NCBI RefSeq assembly: GCF_000495835.1
Contig: NZ_AWGC01000018.1
Coordinates: forward strand, 62,001 to 126,000
DNA length: 64,000 nucleotides
Direction: 5' to 3'
Source: Asticcacaulis sp. AC402
Lineage (GTDB): Bacteria > Pseudomonadota > Alphaproteobacteria > Caulobacterales > Caulobacteraceae
The stretch's first letter is position 1, and each line of letters begins with the position of its first letter. The notes below the pieces were generated by a model. That model was not told where the DNA came from, did not search any database, and saw nothing but the letters and a program-made list of their open reading frames with translations. Shown here piece after piece: positions 1 through 9,291 of this stretch. The position numbers and the translations under genes were made by a program.

Positions 1-155
1 CACACCGTTTACTCCGCTAAAGGTATGCTCTTGGTATTTATTGGTTACCTACTGGTACTGTAAATGCCCCTGTCCAAAGCTATTCGCGGCAATAAAATGC
101 TTCCGAGGCGCGCCACAGCCGCTGGCGGCAAGTAACTGAATAGGGAAAGAATTCA

Positions 156-2804
156 ATGAAGTTTCAACGCAAGGTCCTGATGATGACAGGCGCGGCCACC
201 CTGGCCCTGGCCATGTCCGCAGGCATCACCTCCGCGTCCTGGGCCCAGGACGCAGCCGCTACAGACGACTCGACCGTCGTCGTCGTCACCGGCATCCGCA
301 AATCGCTGCAAAGCGCCCTGCGCCAGAAGAAGAGCTCGGATGGCGTCACCGAAGTCATCACCGCCGAAGACATCGGCAAGTTCCCGGATAAGAACGTTGC
401 CGACTCCCTTGCCAGGGCGACAGGCGTAAACGTTGTCACCGGTTCGGCCAATGCCGGCGGTTTCGGCGAAAATGAACGCATCTCGATCCGCGGCACCGAC
501 CCGACCCTGAACCTGACCCTGATGGATGGCCACAACATCGCCACTGGCGACTGGTTTGTGCTGGACCAGACCAATGGCGGCCGTTCGTTCAACTACACCA
601 TGCTGCCGTCGGAAGTTGTCGGCTCCGTCGAAATCATCAAGGCCTCGCGCGCCGACCTGCCCGAAGGCGGCATCGGTGGCACGGTCGACGTCCATGTGCG
701 CAAGCCCCTGGACCTGCCGGCTGGCACCTTCGCTGTTTCGGCCCAGGGCATGTACGCCACTCTGGCCGACGAATGGTCACCCAACGTGTCGGGCATGTAC
801 AGCTGGAAGAGCGACAACCGCGACTTCGGCTTCCTGATCGGCGCCTACTATGAAAAGCGTCAGTTCCGCCGCGATGGCCAGGAAATCCTGGGCTACACGC
901 CGCAGGCCAATTTCGCCGGTTCGGGCCAGACTCTCCTGGTGCCGTCGCTGATCGGTTCAGCCTATTTTACCCAGGAGCGCATTCGCCAGGGCGTCAACTT
1001 CATGACGCAATGGAAGGGTGAAAACCTCGACATCGCCTTCTCGGGCCTGGTCACGCACCTGGGCGCTGACAACGAAAACCACAACTTCATGCTGTGGGGT
1101 TCGCGCCTGGCTGGCCAGACCCCGACGAGCTACACCACTTCGAACGGCTACGTCACCTCGGCCACCTGGGACGCGGCCGATGCCGCGGCCGCGGGCGGTT
1201 CGATCGTCCAGGACGACATCTTCCGCAAGGCCCACTCCAGTACCTACGTGCTGAACCTCGATGTCGGTTATGACTTCACCGAGAACTTCTCGATGAAGGC
1301 GCAGGTCGGCTTCACCTCGGGTGAGGGTGTCACCGACGACACCGCCGCATGGGAAACCTACTGGGATAACGTGGGCGCCAGCTATACCCTGGGCAACCCG
1401 ATCACCCAGGTCAGCTTCCCGGGCCTGGGCTCGGACCCGACGGCCGCGACCTACCTGAACAACAAGTACAGCTGGTCGTGGGGCGGCACGATTTCGTCAC
1501 CGGACACCGAAGCCTATGCCAAGCTCGATTTCCGCTATGACTTCGACAGCGGCATCTTCAAGTCGGTCCTGTTCGGCACCCGCTATACCGACCACCAGCG
1601 TGATCTGAACTACCTGGCCTATGCCTGGGCCGGCAATGGCGCCAACGGCGGCACCAGCAATGTCGACCTTGGTACCGTCTTCAAGGGCGGCGTGACGCCG
1701 GATAACTATGCCGACGGACTGGGCAACATCCCCGGCTACTCCTACGCTGACGCCGACGCGGTCTATGCCTATCTTGACTCGAACAATGGCGGCCGGAGAT
1801 TTGCCTTCTATCCGCCGCTGAGCTTTGGCGTAAAGGAAAAGACGACGGCCTATTATGTGATGGGTAAGCTGGCCGGCGACAACTGGCGTTCGAATGTCGG
1901 CCTGCGCGCTGTCAAAACGCAGACGGCCTCGACCCAGTGGTCTGCCAATGCGGCGGTCAAGACCGTCACCAACGTCTTTGGCTCGTGGGGCTCAGAAACC
2001 ACCGAAAAAGAATATTGGGATTACCTGCCCAGTGCTGACCTGACCTACGACCTGGGCAATGACGTGCTGATCCGTGCCGGCGCCGCCAAGGTCATTACCC
2101 GGCCGGGCTATGCCCAGCTGGCCGGCGCCTTCTCGCTGGTCGACTCAAACCTTACCGGTACGGCGGGCGGCAATCCGAACCTGGAGCCTTATCGCGCCTG
2201 GCAGTACAACCTGACGGCCGAATGGTATTATGCGCCGCAGTCGCTGCTGTCGTTTGGTGTCTTTAACCTGGACATCGACAACTACATCACGACCGAAAGC
2301 TTCCAGCAGTTCTTCCGCACCCAGCAGACCCCCAATGGCGCCAACTTCACGCTGTCGGGTCCGGCGAACGGCGGCGAGGCGACGGCCAAGGGCTTTGAGT
2401 TCAACGCCCAGCAGCCGTTCGGCGATACCGGCTTCGGTGTCATCTTCAACTACACCTATGTCGACGCCAAATACGACAATGGCAAACCCTTGGATGGCAA
2501 TTCGAAGACCACCTACAATCTGACGGGTTACTACGAAAACGACAAGATCAGCACGCGTCTGGCCTATAATTTCCGCTCGAAGTTCAATTCGGGCAGCGAT
2601 CGTGGCACGACGATGTGGCAGGACGACTACGGCACGCTGGATGGCTCCTTCAGCTACAACGTGACCGAAAGCGTCGCCCTGACGGTTGATGCCCAAAACC
2701 TGCTGCATGAGAAGCTCTACTACTTCGTCGGCGATCCCAGCATCCCGCGCGCCTACTACGACAACGGTCAGTCCTTCTATGTTGGCGCCCGTTTGAAATA
2801 TTGA
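156..2804 (+). CDS. TonB-dependent outer-membrane receptor
   Basis: This 882-residue protein is an outer-membrane gated channel that would import a substrate using TonB energy. A Sec signal peptide covers roughly residues 1-31 (cleavage near SWAQ-DA). A TonB-box/plug start follows (VVVVTGIRKSLQSAL, about 41-55). The plug domain carries the Caulobacter/Xanthomonas-type motifs IGKFPDKNVADSLARATGV and IRGTDP, and a long beta-barrel ends in an aromatic residue (ARLKY). The start is supported by AGGGAAAG six bases upstream. The GH20 hexosaminidase downstream is on the same strand, so an amino-sugar oligosaccharide is a plausible ligand. That is inference, because a strong terminator separates the two genes. 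No regulatory palindrome stood out in bases 1-140. Confidence 0.93.
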   Translation: MKFQRKVLMMTGAATLALAMSAGITSASWAQDAAATDDSTVVVVTGIRKSLQSALRQKKSSDGVTEVITAEDIGKFPDKNVADSLARATGVNVVTGSANAGGFGENERISIRGTDPTLNLTLMDGHNIATGDWFVLDQTNGGRSFNYTMLPSEVVGSVEIIKASRADLPEGGIGGTVDVHVRKPLDLPAGTFAVSAQGMYATLADEWSPNVSGMYSWKSDNRDFGFLIGAYYEKRQFRRDGQEILGYTPQANFAGSGQTLLVPSLIGSAYFTQERIRQGVNFMTQWKGENLDIAFSGLVTHLGADNENHNFMLWGSRLAGQTPTSYTTSNGYVTSATWDAADAAAAGGSIVQDDIFRKAHSSTYVLNLDVGYDFTENFSMKAQVGFTSGEGVTDDTAAWETYWDNVGASYTLGNPITQVSFPGLGSDPTAATYLNNKYSWSWGGTISSPDTEAYAKLDFRYDFDSGIFKSVLFGTRYTDHQRDLNYLAYAWAGNGANGGTSNVDLGTVFKGGVTPDNYADGLGNIPGYSYADADAVYAYLDSNNGGRRFAFYPPLSFGVKEKTTAYYVMGKLAGDNWRSNVGLRAVKTQTASTQWSANAAVKTVTNVFGSWGSETTEKEYWDYLPSADLTYDLGNDVLIRAGAAKVITRPGYAQLAGAFSLVDSNLTGTAGGNPNLEPYRAWQYNLTAEWYYAPQSLLSFGVFNLDIDNYITTESFQQFFRTQQTPNGANFTLSGPANGGEATAKGFEFNAQQPFGDTGFGVIFNYTYVDAKYDNGKPLDGNSKTTYNLTGYYENDKISTRLAYNFRSKFNSGSDRGTTMWQDDYGTLDGSFSYNVTESVALTVDAQNLLHEKLYYFVGDPSIPRAYYDNGQSFYVGARLKY

Positions 2805-3010
2805 TTGCGTAAAGCGTTACCCGGGCCGGAGGTGTGGCACTTCCGGTCCGGAATCTTCTGGTCCGCCGTCGTCTTCCCAATGCGGTGCTGACCGGTTGCC
2901 GGGGTTTTCGATCCTGTGTTTGCCGCCCTTCTGGCGGACGCGATCCCGGCATGACAAAAACCGGCCATTCCTCACCACCGCAGATCCTCCTGCGGTGGAC
3001 CAGAAAAATC

Positions 3011-3050
3011 GAGCAAGTCCGGCGTCACACCGGACTTGCTCTTGTTTTTT
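3011..3050 (+). terminator. Rho-independent terminator after the TonB receptor
   Basis: A perfect 12-bp stem, GAGCAAGTCCGG at 3011-3022 and its complement at 3030-3041, with a 7-nt loop, is followed by TTGTTTTTT. A second hairpin (CCACCGCA at 2975-2982 with TGCGGTGG at 2991-2998) lies just before it. The pair should stop receptor transcription before the GH20 gene. Confidence 0.85.
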
Positions 3051-3089
3051 GAGAGGTCCACAGTCGGCCGTAACATAAAAGGCGGAAAC

Positions 3090-5348
3090 ATGAAACTGAC
3101 AGTCCTTGCTGCTTTGCTGGCGGCTTTGGTGGCGACGCCCGTTGCGGCCGCGCCCGCGCTGACCCCGGTTCCGGCGCAGATGACGGACGGCGAGGGGACA
3201 TTCGCCCTGACGCCGAAGACGCGGATCTATGTGCCGGCCGGAGATGCCGATGCGCGCAATGCTGCCGTTTACCTGCGCAAACAGTTGAAGACGACCCGAA
3301 ACCTCACGATTGAGATCGTCACCGGTGAACCGGCGCCAGGCGAAGCCGCGATCCGCTTTGTCCGCAGCCCGGCTGCCGGTCATGCCGAAGCCTATCGGCT
3401 GGATGTTGCGCCCGGCTCGGTCACTATCAGCGCCGGCGCGCGCGAAGGTCTGTTCTATGGTGCCGTGACCCTGTGGCAGTTGGCCACCCAGGATGCCACA
3501 AATGGTGCAGCGAACCTGCCCGCCGTGGCTATTGCCGACACGCCGCGCTTCCAATGGCGCGGGCTGATGCTTGACTCGGTGCGCCATTTCCAGTCGCCGC
3601 AGCAGATCAAGAAGATCATCGATGCGATGGCGATCCATAAGCTCAACGTCCTGCAGTGGCACCTGACCGACGACCAGGGCTGGCGGCTGGAGATCAAGGC
3701 CTATCCGAAACTGATTCAAAAGACTGCCTTTCGCCAGCCGGCCGGCGCGGCGGGCTGGACGAGGGACGGTAAGCCGCTTTGGTACGGTGGCTATTACACG
3801 CAAGATCAGGTCCGCGACATCGTCGCCTATGCCGCCGCGCGCAATATCACGGTGGTACCGGAAATCGACGTGCCTGGCCACGCCACGGCGATCATTACCG
3901 CCTATCCGGAGTTCGGCGCCGAGGGGACGAAGCCGAAACAAGGCATGTCCGACTGGGGCGTCTATCCCAACCTGCTTAATGTCGAGGACCGCACCTTTGC
4001 GTTCCTCGATACGGTGTTCAACGAGGTCATGGACCTTTTTCCCAGCCCCTATATCCACGTCGGCGGCGATGAAGCCATCAAGCCGCAATGGCAGGCATCG
4101 CCAGCCATTCAGGCGAAGATCAGGGAGCTGGGGCTGAAGGATGAGCACGAACTTCAGTCCTGGTTCATCCAGCGCGTCGGCAAGACTCTGTCGGCGCGGG
4201 GGCGGCGGCTGATCGGCTGGGACGAGATCCTGGAGGGCGGTATCGCCCCCGATGCCACCGTGATGAGCTGGCGCGGCGTCGATGGCGCGGTGACCGCGGC
4301 CCGGTCGGGACATGATACGGTGCTGTCGCCAGCGCCGATGCTGTATTTTGATCATCGCCAGAGCTCTTTCAGCGATGAACCGCCGGGCCGTGGTGTGCCG
4401 ACGACCTTGCGAACGGTCTATGACTTCAACCCGGCGCTGGAGGCCATGACGCCGCCTGAGCGCAAGCATGTGCTGGGTCTGCAGGCCAATCTGTGGACCG
4501 AACATATCCGCACCGACGAACGCGTCGAGATCATGGCCTTCCCGCGCTTGCTGGCCGTGGCCGAGGTTGGCTGGAGCCCGGCGGCGAGCCATGACTGGAC
4601 TGACTTTACCCGCCGTCTGCCGGCCGGCCTGAATCGTTTGCGCGCGACCGGTATGCGCTACAATACTGTACCGTTCGAGCCGCACATGACCCTGTCTCCG
4701 GCGGCGGACGGCAAGATTACCGTCGCGCTGAAGAACGGTCTCGACCTGGGTGAGATCCGCGTCGATGGCGCGGTATATGGTGTGCCGGTGACGGTCGCCG
4801 ACGGCACCATCCTGACGGTGCAGACCTTCTTGAACGGGACGCCGCTGGGGCGCGAACGTCGATTGGCGGTGACGCGGGCGGCGCTGGAAACGCGAGACAG
4901 TTATCAGTTGGAGATCTGCGAGGGCAAGCTGAACCTGGCGCTGGAGGATGACGGCGCGACCAATGGCGAGCGGGCGGTGATGCTGATGGATATCCTGAAA
5001 CCCTGCTGGATCTGGCGCGGGGCGGATACGTCGAAAGGGCTCAAGCTCACGGCGAAGGTGGCCAACTATCCGTTCAACTTCCAGCTCGGCAACCGGCCGG
5101 CTCCGATCGTCTTCGATACGCCGCAGACCAGGGACGGCGAACTGCTGGTCCGTGTCGGCGGCTGTACGGGCGAACCGGTGGCGAGGTTGCCTTTGGCGAA
5201 AGCTGCGAAGTCGACGGGCGTGACGGTTCTGACGGCGGCTGTGCCGGCTGTGGCTGGGACGAACGACCTTTGCTTCACCTTTGCGCAAGGCGCTCCGCCG
5301 CCGGAATGGGCGCTGCAGGAGGTTCGTCTGACGCCGGTGACGGAGTGA
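3090..5348 (+). CDS. GH20 beta-N-acetylhexosaminidase
   Basis: This 752-residue exported glycosidase would remove terminal N-acetylglucosamine or N-acetylgalactosamine from oligosaccharides by substrate-assisted catalysis. The signal peptide is MKLTVLAALLAALVATPVAA. A GH20b-like N-terminal domain begins at ALTPVPAQM, and the catalytic TIM barrel starts near FQWRGLMLDSVRHF. The family's catalytic Asp-Glu pair is visible in HVGGDEA (about residues 327-328). The long C-terminal part is beta-rich and unassigned. The start at 3090 is preferred over an in-frame start at 3036, because 3036 lies inside the terminator stem and 3090 has a GGCGGA ribosome site and begins the signal peptide. Confidence 0.92.
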   Translation: MKLTVLAALLAALVATPVAAAPALTPVPAQMTDGEGTFALTPKTRIYVPAGDADARNAAVYLRKQLKTTRNLTIEIVTGEPAPGEAAIRFVRSPAAGHAEAYRLDVAPGSVTISAGAREGLFYGAVTLWQLATQDATNGAANLPAVAIADTPRFQWRGLMLDSVRHFQSPQQIKKIIDAMAIHKLNVLQWHLTDDQGWRLEIKAYPKLIQKTAFRQPAGAAGWTRDGKPLWYGGYYTQDQVRDIVAYAAARNITVVPEIDVPGHATAIITAYPEFGAEGTKPKQGMSDWGVYPNLLNVEDRTFAFLDTVFNEVMDLFPSPYIHVGGDEAIKPQWQASPAIQAKIRELGLKDEHELQSWFIQRVGKTLSARGRRLIGWDEILEGGIAPDATVMSWRGVDGAVTAARSGHDTVLSPAPMLYFDHRQSSFSDEPPGRGVPTTLRTVYDFNPALEAMTPPERKHVLGLQANLWTEHIRTDERVEIMAFPRLLAVAEVGWSPAASHDWTDFTRRLPAGLNRLRATGMRYNTVPFEPHMTLSPAADGKITVALKNGLDLGEIRVDGAVYGVPVTVADGTILTVQTFLNGTPLGRERRLAVTRAALETRDSYQLEICEGKLNLALEDDGATNGERAVMLMDILKPCWIWRGADTSKGLKLTAKVANYPFNFQLGNRPAPIVFDTPQTRDGELLVRVGGCTGEPVARLPLAKAAKSTGVTVLTAAVPAVAGTNDLCFTFAQGAPPPEWALQEVRLTPVTE

Positions 5349-5372
5349 GGTCTGATCTCCAGGGGCTTATCA

Positions 5373-5406
5373 ACTTATCCTCCACCGCTTGCGGGGGAGG
5401 ATAAGT
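5373..5406. repeat. Hairpin between convergent genes
   Basis: ACTTATCCTCC at 5373-5383 pairs perfectly with GGAGGATAAGT at 5396-5406, and the stem continues inward through CCGC-TT-GCGG with one mismatch. It sits between the convergent GH20 gene and the minus-strand gene that follows. There is no T-tract, so it is either a weak bidirectional terminator or a dispersed repeat. Confidence 0.6.
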
Positions 5407-5407
5407 A

Positions 5408-6142
5408 TCAGGCGTTTTGGATAAGGAACCAAAGCGCGACCGCGAGACCGCCCAAAACAACGATGCCGGCCACTATCCGGCCTGTTAGACCCCTCCTAGC
5501 CGTCTCAGGCTCCGGCTCGACCAGGCGGGGCTGGACGCGAACCGGTTCGACGTTTGTGTCAGCGCGGACCTGGACCTCGGTCCCGCCCATGCGTTCGCTG
5601 TACAGAGCCCCGTCGAATTCGGCGGTGACAGCGCGGGCGCCTTCGAACACCGCCTTGCCGCCGAACCAGGCCGCACGGAAATCGGCCAGCCCAAGGCCGT
5701 TGCGGCTCATATCGACGCCATCGCGGAAATAGGTCCAGTTGGCCCGCAACCACAAATATCCGGCCTCATCCGGCACCTCGGCTTCGGCCTCGAACAGCCC
5801 ATCCAGGACAGCACCGGTCAGCAGGCACGGCTTGCCTTCCGTTCCCATGGCCAGCCGTGTGCGCAAGCTTGCATGCAGGTCGGCCCAGTCGGCCGCCGTC
5901 CAGGTGGATTTCGGCGAAGCCGTGCCATCCTCGAAGACGAAGGGACAATGGAACCGGGTCCACAGGCGCTGCGTTCCGGGCTCGGGGATCAATCGCCCGG
6001 ACTCGTTGCGCCAATAGTCCTGCAGCGTGGCCCCGTCATGACCTTCCCGGCGCGTCAGGCCGTCCCACGACAGGTCAAGCCGCCGCCAGGCGTGCCACCA
6101 CGCCGCTTCCTGTGCCAGCTTGCTTGTTCCAACCCCGTCCAT
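5408..6142 (-). CDS. Tail-anchored protein of unknown function with pentapeptide-like stretch
   Basis: I do not recognise this 244-residue protein. The N-terminal two thirds are rich in Trp and acidic residues. Residues about 155-185 (ADFRAAWFGGKAVFEGARA and on) have a Phe-centred five-residue periodicity like pentapeptide repeats. A Pro/Glu-rich linker leads to one C-terminal membrane segment (RIVAGIVVLGGLAVALWFLI). There is no signal peptide, so the bulk is probably cytoplasmic and tail-anchored. It is convergent with the GH20 gene and lies 82 bp downstream of the sulfotransferase gene on the same strand. The protein call is secure on length and codon use; the function is open. Confidence 0.75.
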   Translation of the reverse strand: MDGVGTSKLAQEAAWWHAWRRLDLSWDGLTRREGHDGATLQDYWRNESGRLIPEPGTQRLWTRFHCPFVFEDGTASPKSTWTAADWADLHASLRTRLAMGTEGKPCLLTGAVLDGLFEAEAEVPDEAGYLWLRANWTYFRDGVDMSRNGLGLADFRAAWFGGKAVFEGARAVTAEFDGALYSERMGGTEVQVRADTNVEPVRVQPRLVEPEPETARRGLTGRIVAGIVVLGGLAVALWFLIQNA

Positions 6143-6224
6143 CCCAAAAAAGCTAACATGGGGAGGACAACCTTCGCTAATGCGAAATCACACGACTGTC
6201 ATCAATGCCACACAAGCGTGGCTT

Positions 6225-7934
6225 TCAGGCGACTCCATAGCCCAGATCCGCGATCATCGCCGCGATCCGGTCCAGATAGGGTTCAAGATGACGGCGATAG
6301 TTGCGCCACCGGCCGACCGAGCGGCTGTTGAGTGGCTGGGACACCTGGGCATAGGACGGCGTTGGAGCGTGGCGGGGGTTCTCATGGAAACGCAGGCAGG
6401 CCGGATCGTACTCCAGGCCGCAATGGCCGAGGACGCGCCGGGTCTGGCCGTCCTGATCGGCGACAAAGTCTTCGTATTTCAGCTCCATGACGGTATGGTC
6501 CAGCACGGCCTTGTAATGCTGGTTCAAGTCATGGGTCGCCATCATGTGCGCCAGGATGGTCTCGATAGCGTAGCCGAAGTTTTCGCCATGGGTCAGGTTG
6601 TGCGACAGGACCGAGACAGCGATATCGAGCGGGTGGCGGACCAGGCGAATAACCGGCGCTGCCGGAAAAGCCATCTGGATCAGCGGGAGGTAGACGTCGT
6701 TCAGCGGCATCTTGTCGCTGAACCGCGTCTTGCCCTTACCCATAACCCCATAGGTTTCGGCGCGGCCGAGATAGTAGTCACGCAGGACGCCAGGGACGTG
6801 GCGGTAGTCGCCCGCCGTCAGGAAGGCGAGCTTGTCCGGAAAGTTGCGGTCGCCGGGCAAAAGCGTGCGCACGAGGGCCTGCCACTCGAATACGAACGGC
6901 AGTTCGCCGCCGGCGCCGGCCTGCGGGTGGCTCGCCAGCATCTGCTCCAGCATGGTTGTGCCCGAGCGCGGAAAACCGAGAATGAAGACCGGTTGAGCGA
7001 TGTCGCTGCGCACCCTTGCCTTGGGCAGGCGGCGCAGCGTGTCGCGGGTGAAGAAGGTTTTCATCGCGGCATACTGCGCGGTGACCTTGTCGGCGTGGTA
7101 TCTCACACCGCGGTCGCGGGCCAGGCCGGCCTTGGCGTTGCTGAAGGCTTGCCACGCCTCGTCGTAACGGCCCAGCTTGTCAAGCAGGTGTCCGCGTTCC
7201 AGGCGGGCAGGCGCTTCCGGGTTTGGCGTCCGGTCAATCAGGTCGAGGCCTTCCCGGGCCCGGCCGGTATTTCGGAGATAAATGGCGCGCAGGACGGTGA
7301 AATCTTCGCCCGTCTTGCGGCCGGCCGCTTCGGCGCGATCCAGCCAGGCAAAAGCGCTGTCCATGTCACGCCTGGCCTCGAACAACCGCGAAATGTGCGC
7401 CATGATCATGGCGTTGTCGGGCGCCTGGCGATGGACGCGCAGCAGCAGGTCTTCGGCCTCGGCGATCTGGCCTTGGTTGTAGAGCGTCAGGCCGAGATTA
7501 AGCAGGGCCTGGGGGTGGGCACCTGCCAGTTCGATGACCTTGCGATTGTGGTATTCGGCGGCGGGCAGGTCGTCCTTTTCGGCCAGGATGACGCCCAGTT
7601 GCAGGTGGGCCTGGGCGTCGGCCGGCCGGGCGGCGACGGCTTCGCGCGCTGCCATCTCGGCATCGCCGCCGCGGCCCTGGGCGCGCAGCAACAAGGTCAG
7701 GTCGTTGAGCGCCCAGTCGCAGGCCGGATCGGCGGTGATCGCCCGGCGCATGACCGCTTCGGCGCCGGCGGCATCGCCACGGCCTTGCAGGATGACCGCT
7801 TTCAGCTCCAGAGCCTGCGTGTCGGTGGGCGCGTCGTGAAGACGCAGTTCGCACAGGCTCATGGCACCCGGAAGGTCACCGGCCTTGAAGGCCTGACGAC
7901 CATTGAGAACCAGCGGATGAGGGGATGGGGCCAC
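6225..7934 (-). CDS. TPR-repeat sulfotransferase
   Basis: This roughly 569-residue protein has N-terminal tetratricopeptide repeats (about residues 10-250) and a C-terminal PAPS-dependent sulfotransferase domain. The 5'-phosphosulfate loop is visible as FILGFPRSGTTMLEQML and the 3'-phosphate site as IRLVRHPLDIAVSVLSHNL. It would transfer sulfate to a protein, glycan or small molecule; the acceptor cannot be told. The GTG at 7934 is chosen because AAGGAC lies at proper spacing. TTG at 7952 is an alternative, and the longest frame runs into the upstream acyltransferase. It sits 52 bp downstream of that acyltransferase and is probably co-transcribed with it, which suggests joint modification of an envelope glycan. 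Confidence 0.85.
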   Translation of the reverse strand: MAPSPHPLVLNGRQAFKAGDLPGAMSLCELRLHDAPTDTQALELKAVILQGRGDAAGAEAVMRRAITADPACDWALNDLTLLLRAQGRGGDAEMAAREAVAARPADAQAHLQLGVILAEKDDLPAAEYHNRKVIELAGAHPQALLNLGLTLYNQGQIAEAEDLLLRVHRQAPDNAMIMAHISRLFEARRDMDSAFAWLDRAEAAGRKTGEDFTVLRAIYLRNTGRAREGLDLIDRTPNPEAPARLERGHLLDKLGRYDEAWQAFSNAKAGLARDRGVRYHADKVTAQYAAMKTFFTRDTLRRLPKARVRSDIAQPVFILGFPRSGTTMLEQMLASHPQAGAGGELPFVFEWQALVRTLLPGDRNFPDKLAFLTAGDYRHVPGVLRDYYLGRAETYGVMGKGKTRFSDKMPLNDVYLPLIQMAFPAAPVIRLVRHPLDIAVSVLSHNLTHGENFGYAIETILAHMMATHDLNQHYKAVLDHTVMELKYEDFVADQDGQTRRVLGHCGLEYDPACLRFHENPRHAPTPSYAQVSQPLNSRSVGRWRNYRRHLEPYLDRIAAMIADLGYGVA

Positions 7935-7986
7935 GGTGAGGTCCTTGTTCAACGTGACCGGAGTCTTTCGCGTTTTGCCTTGCCGG

Positions 7987-9153
7987 TCAAGCCTTTCGCG
8001 ATCGAAGCGGCAAGCCGAACAGCGGCCGCAGCGGCGGTATCCGGCGCACGATCTCATAACTCAGCCAGCAACCGCCAAAGGTAATGACGATGAGGGCTAT
8101 GGCCTCGACGGGGACCGGCCAATGCAGTCGGTTCAGTTCATAGGCTGCGACCACGGTGAGGGTTTGATGAACGATATAGAAGGGAAAAATCGCCTCGGTC
8201 AGGGTGCGGCGTATCGGACCGTCGGCCTTGGCCAGATGCTGACGGGCAAAGCCCAGAAGCGCCATCATCATGAAGACGGCCTGCATCGATTCTATGAAGT
8301 TTCCGAGCGGGAAGGCGATCTCAAGCGGCAGAGAAAGCTGGCCGGCGTAGTACAGTGCGCGCAGCCAGGCGACAAGGCCATAGGCAATCAGTCCGGTGGC
8401 CAGGTTGAGCCAGCGCCAGCGGCGCGCGATCTCGAACAGGCGATCGAACTTGGCGACCAGCGTGCCCAGCATAAAGAAGCCGAACGAGATGGCGTGAAGC
8501 GCCCAGTCGTCGATAAAGGCGTGAGTCTCCTCGAAGCGGGGCTCGAGATAGCCGTTGCAGAACCAGTAGAACGCCGCAGGAACAGCCAGGTAGACCCAGG
8601 CCGGCAAGGTTTTCGCCCAGGCCATCGGAATGCGTTTCAGCAGCGGCCAGAGGAAGGCGAAGATCAGGCTGTAGGCCAGGAGATAGGCGACGTACCACAG
8701 GTGGTTCCAGGTCGGGACGATCAGGCATCCTTCCTGGTCGCACCACTTGTTGTAGCCGGTCAGGTACCTGCCCCAGAATTCGAGATAGCTGCCGGTATAG
8801 TTCAAGTCGGTCTTGATCTCGTAGAAGGCTTGCGGTGCGACGATGACCACCATTCCAAAGACCAGCGGCCAGAACAGGCGATTGAACCGCGAACCGGCCA
8901 GTTTCCAGCCCAGTAGTCTGGCCGGCATCTTGTCAGCCAGGAAGCGCGTGGCGACGCCGGAAATAAAGAATAGCAAGTCGAGCCGCCATGGATTGACGAC
9001 CAGCATCAGGGGCTCGATGGCGGGCGAGGCATGGTCGCTTTTGACGTGCCATCCCCAGGTCACGTAGAACATGCCGATATGGTAAAAAATTAATAGTCCG
9101 AAGGCTATGATCCGCAACCAGTCGAGATCGTAGCGCCGCGCCGTCGTTTCCAT
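7987..9153 (-). CDS. Acyltransferase family 3 membrane protein (OpgC/MdoC-like)
   Basis: This 388-residue polytopic inner-membrane protein has about ten hydrophobic segments and belongs to the acyltransferase-3 family, which O-acylates glycans at the membrane. Family hallmarks are the opening DLDWLRIIAFGLLIFYHI with its conserved Arg and His, and NPWRLDLLFFISGVATRF. The closest theme is OpgC/MdoC, which succinylates periplasmic glucans, but that assignment is tentative. It is divergent from the LytTR regulator at 9292 and heads a likely two-gene unit with the sulfotransferase. Confidence 0.85.
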   Translation of the reverse strand: METTARRYDLDWLRIIAFGLLIFYHIGMFYVTWGWHVKSDHASPAIEPLMLVVNPWRLDLLFFISGVATRFLADKMPARLLGWKLAGSRFNRLFWPLVFGMVVIVAPQAFYEIKTDLNYTGSYLEFWGRYLTGYNKWCDQEGCLIVPTWNHLWYVAYLLAYSLIFAFLWPLLKRIPMAWAKTLPAWVYLAVPAAFYWFCNGYLEPRFEETHAFIDDWALHAISFGFFMLGTLVAKFDRLFEIARRWRWLNLATGLIAYGLVAWLRALYYAGQLSLPLEIAFPLGNFIESMQAVFMMMALLGFARQHLAKADGPIRRTLTEAIFPFYIVHQTLTVVAAYELNRLHWPVPVEAIALIVITFGGCWLSYEIVRRIPPLRPLFGLPLRSRKA

Positions 9154-9291
9154 GGATGTCTCCGTAAAGTCGTGGCGCAGACCGTGACATAGGGTTATCC
9201 TGTGGCAAGAGCCGCGACATGGGCGGCAGCAGGCGTGGGACGAGCGGTGACCAGCGGCGGCAATTCAGGGACGAGCGGCGAGGGATCCGGG

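Noticed and set aside
2817-5288. Long open frame on the minus strand opposite the GH20 gene
   Set aside because: Arg/His-rich antisense shadow typical of high-GC DNA; the plus strand has a signal peptide and GH20 motifs.
6120-8084. Long plus-strand frame opposite the sulfotransferase
   Set aside because: The minus strand carries TPR and sulfotransferase motifs; the plus frame has no recognisable domain.
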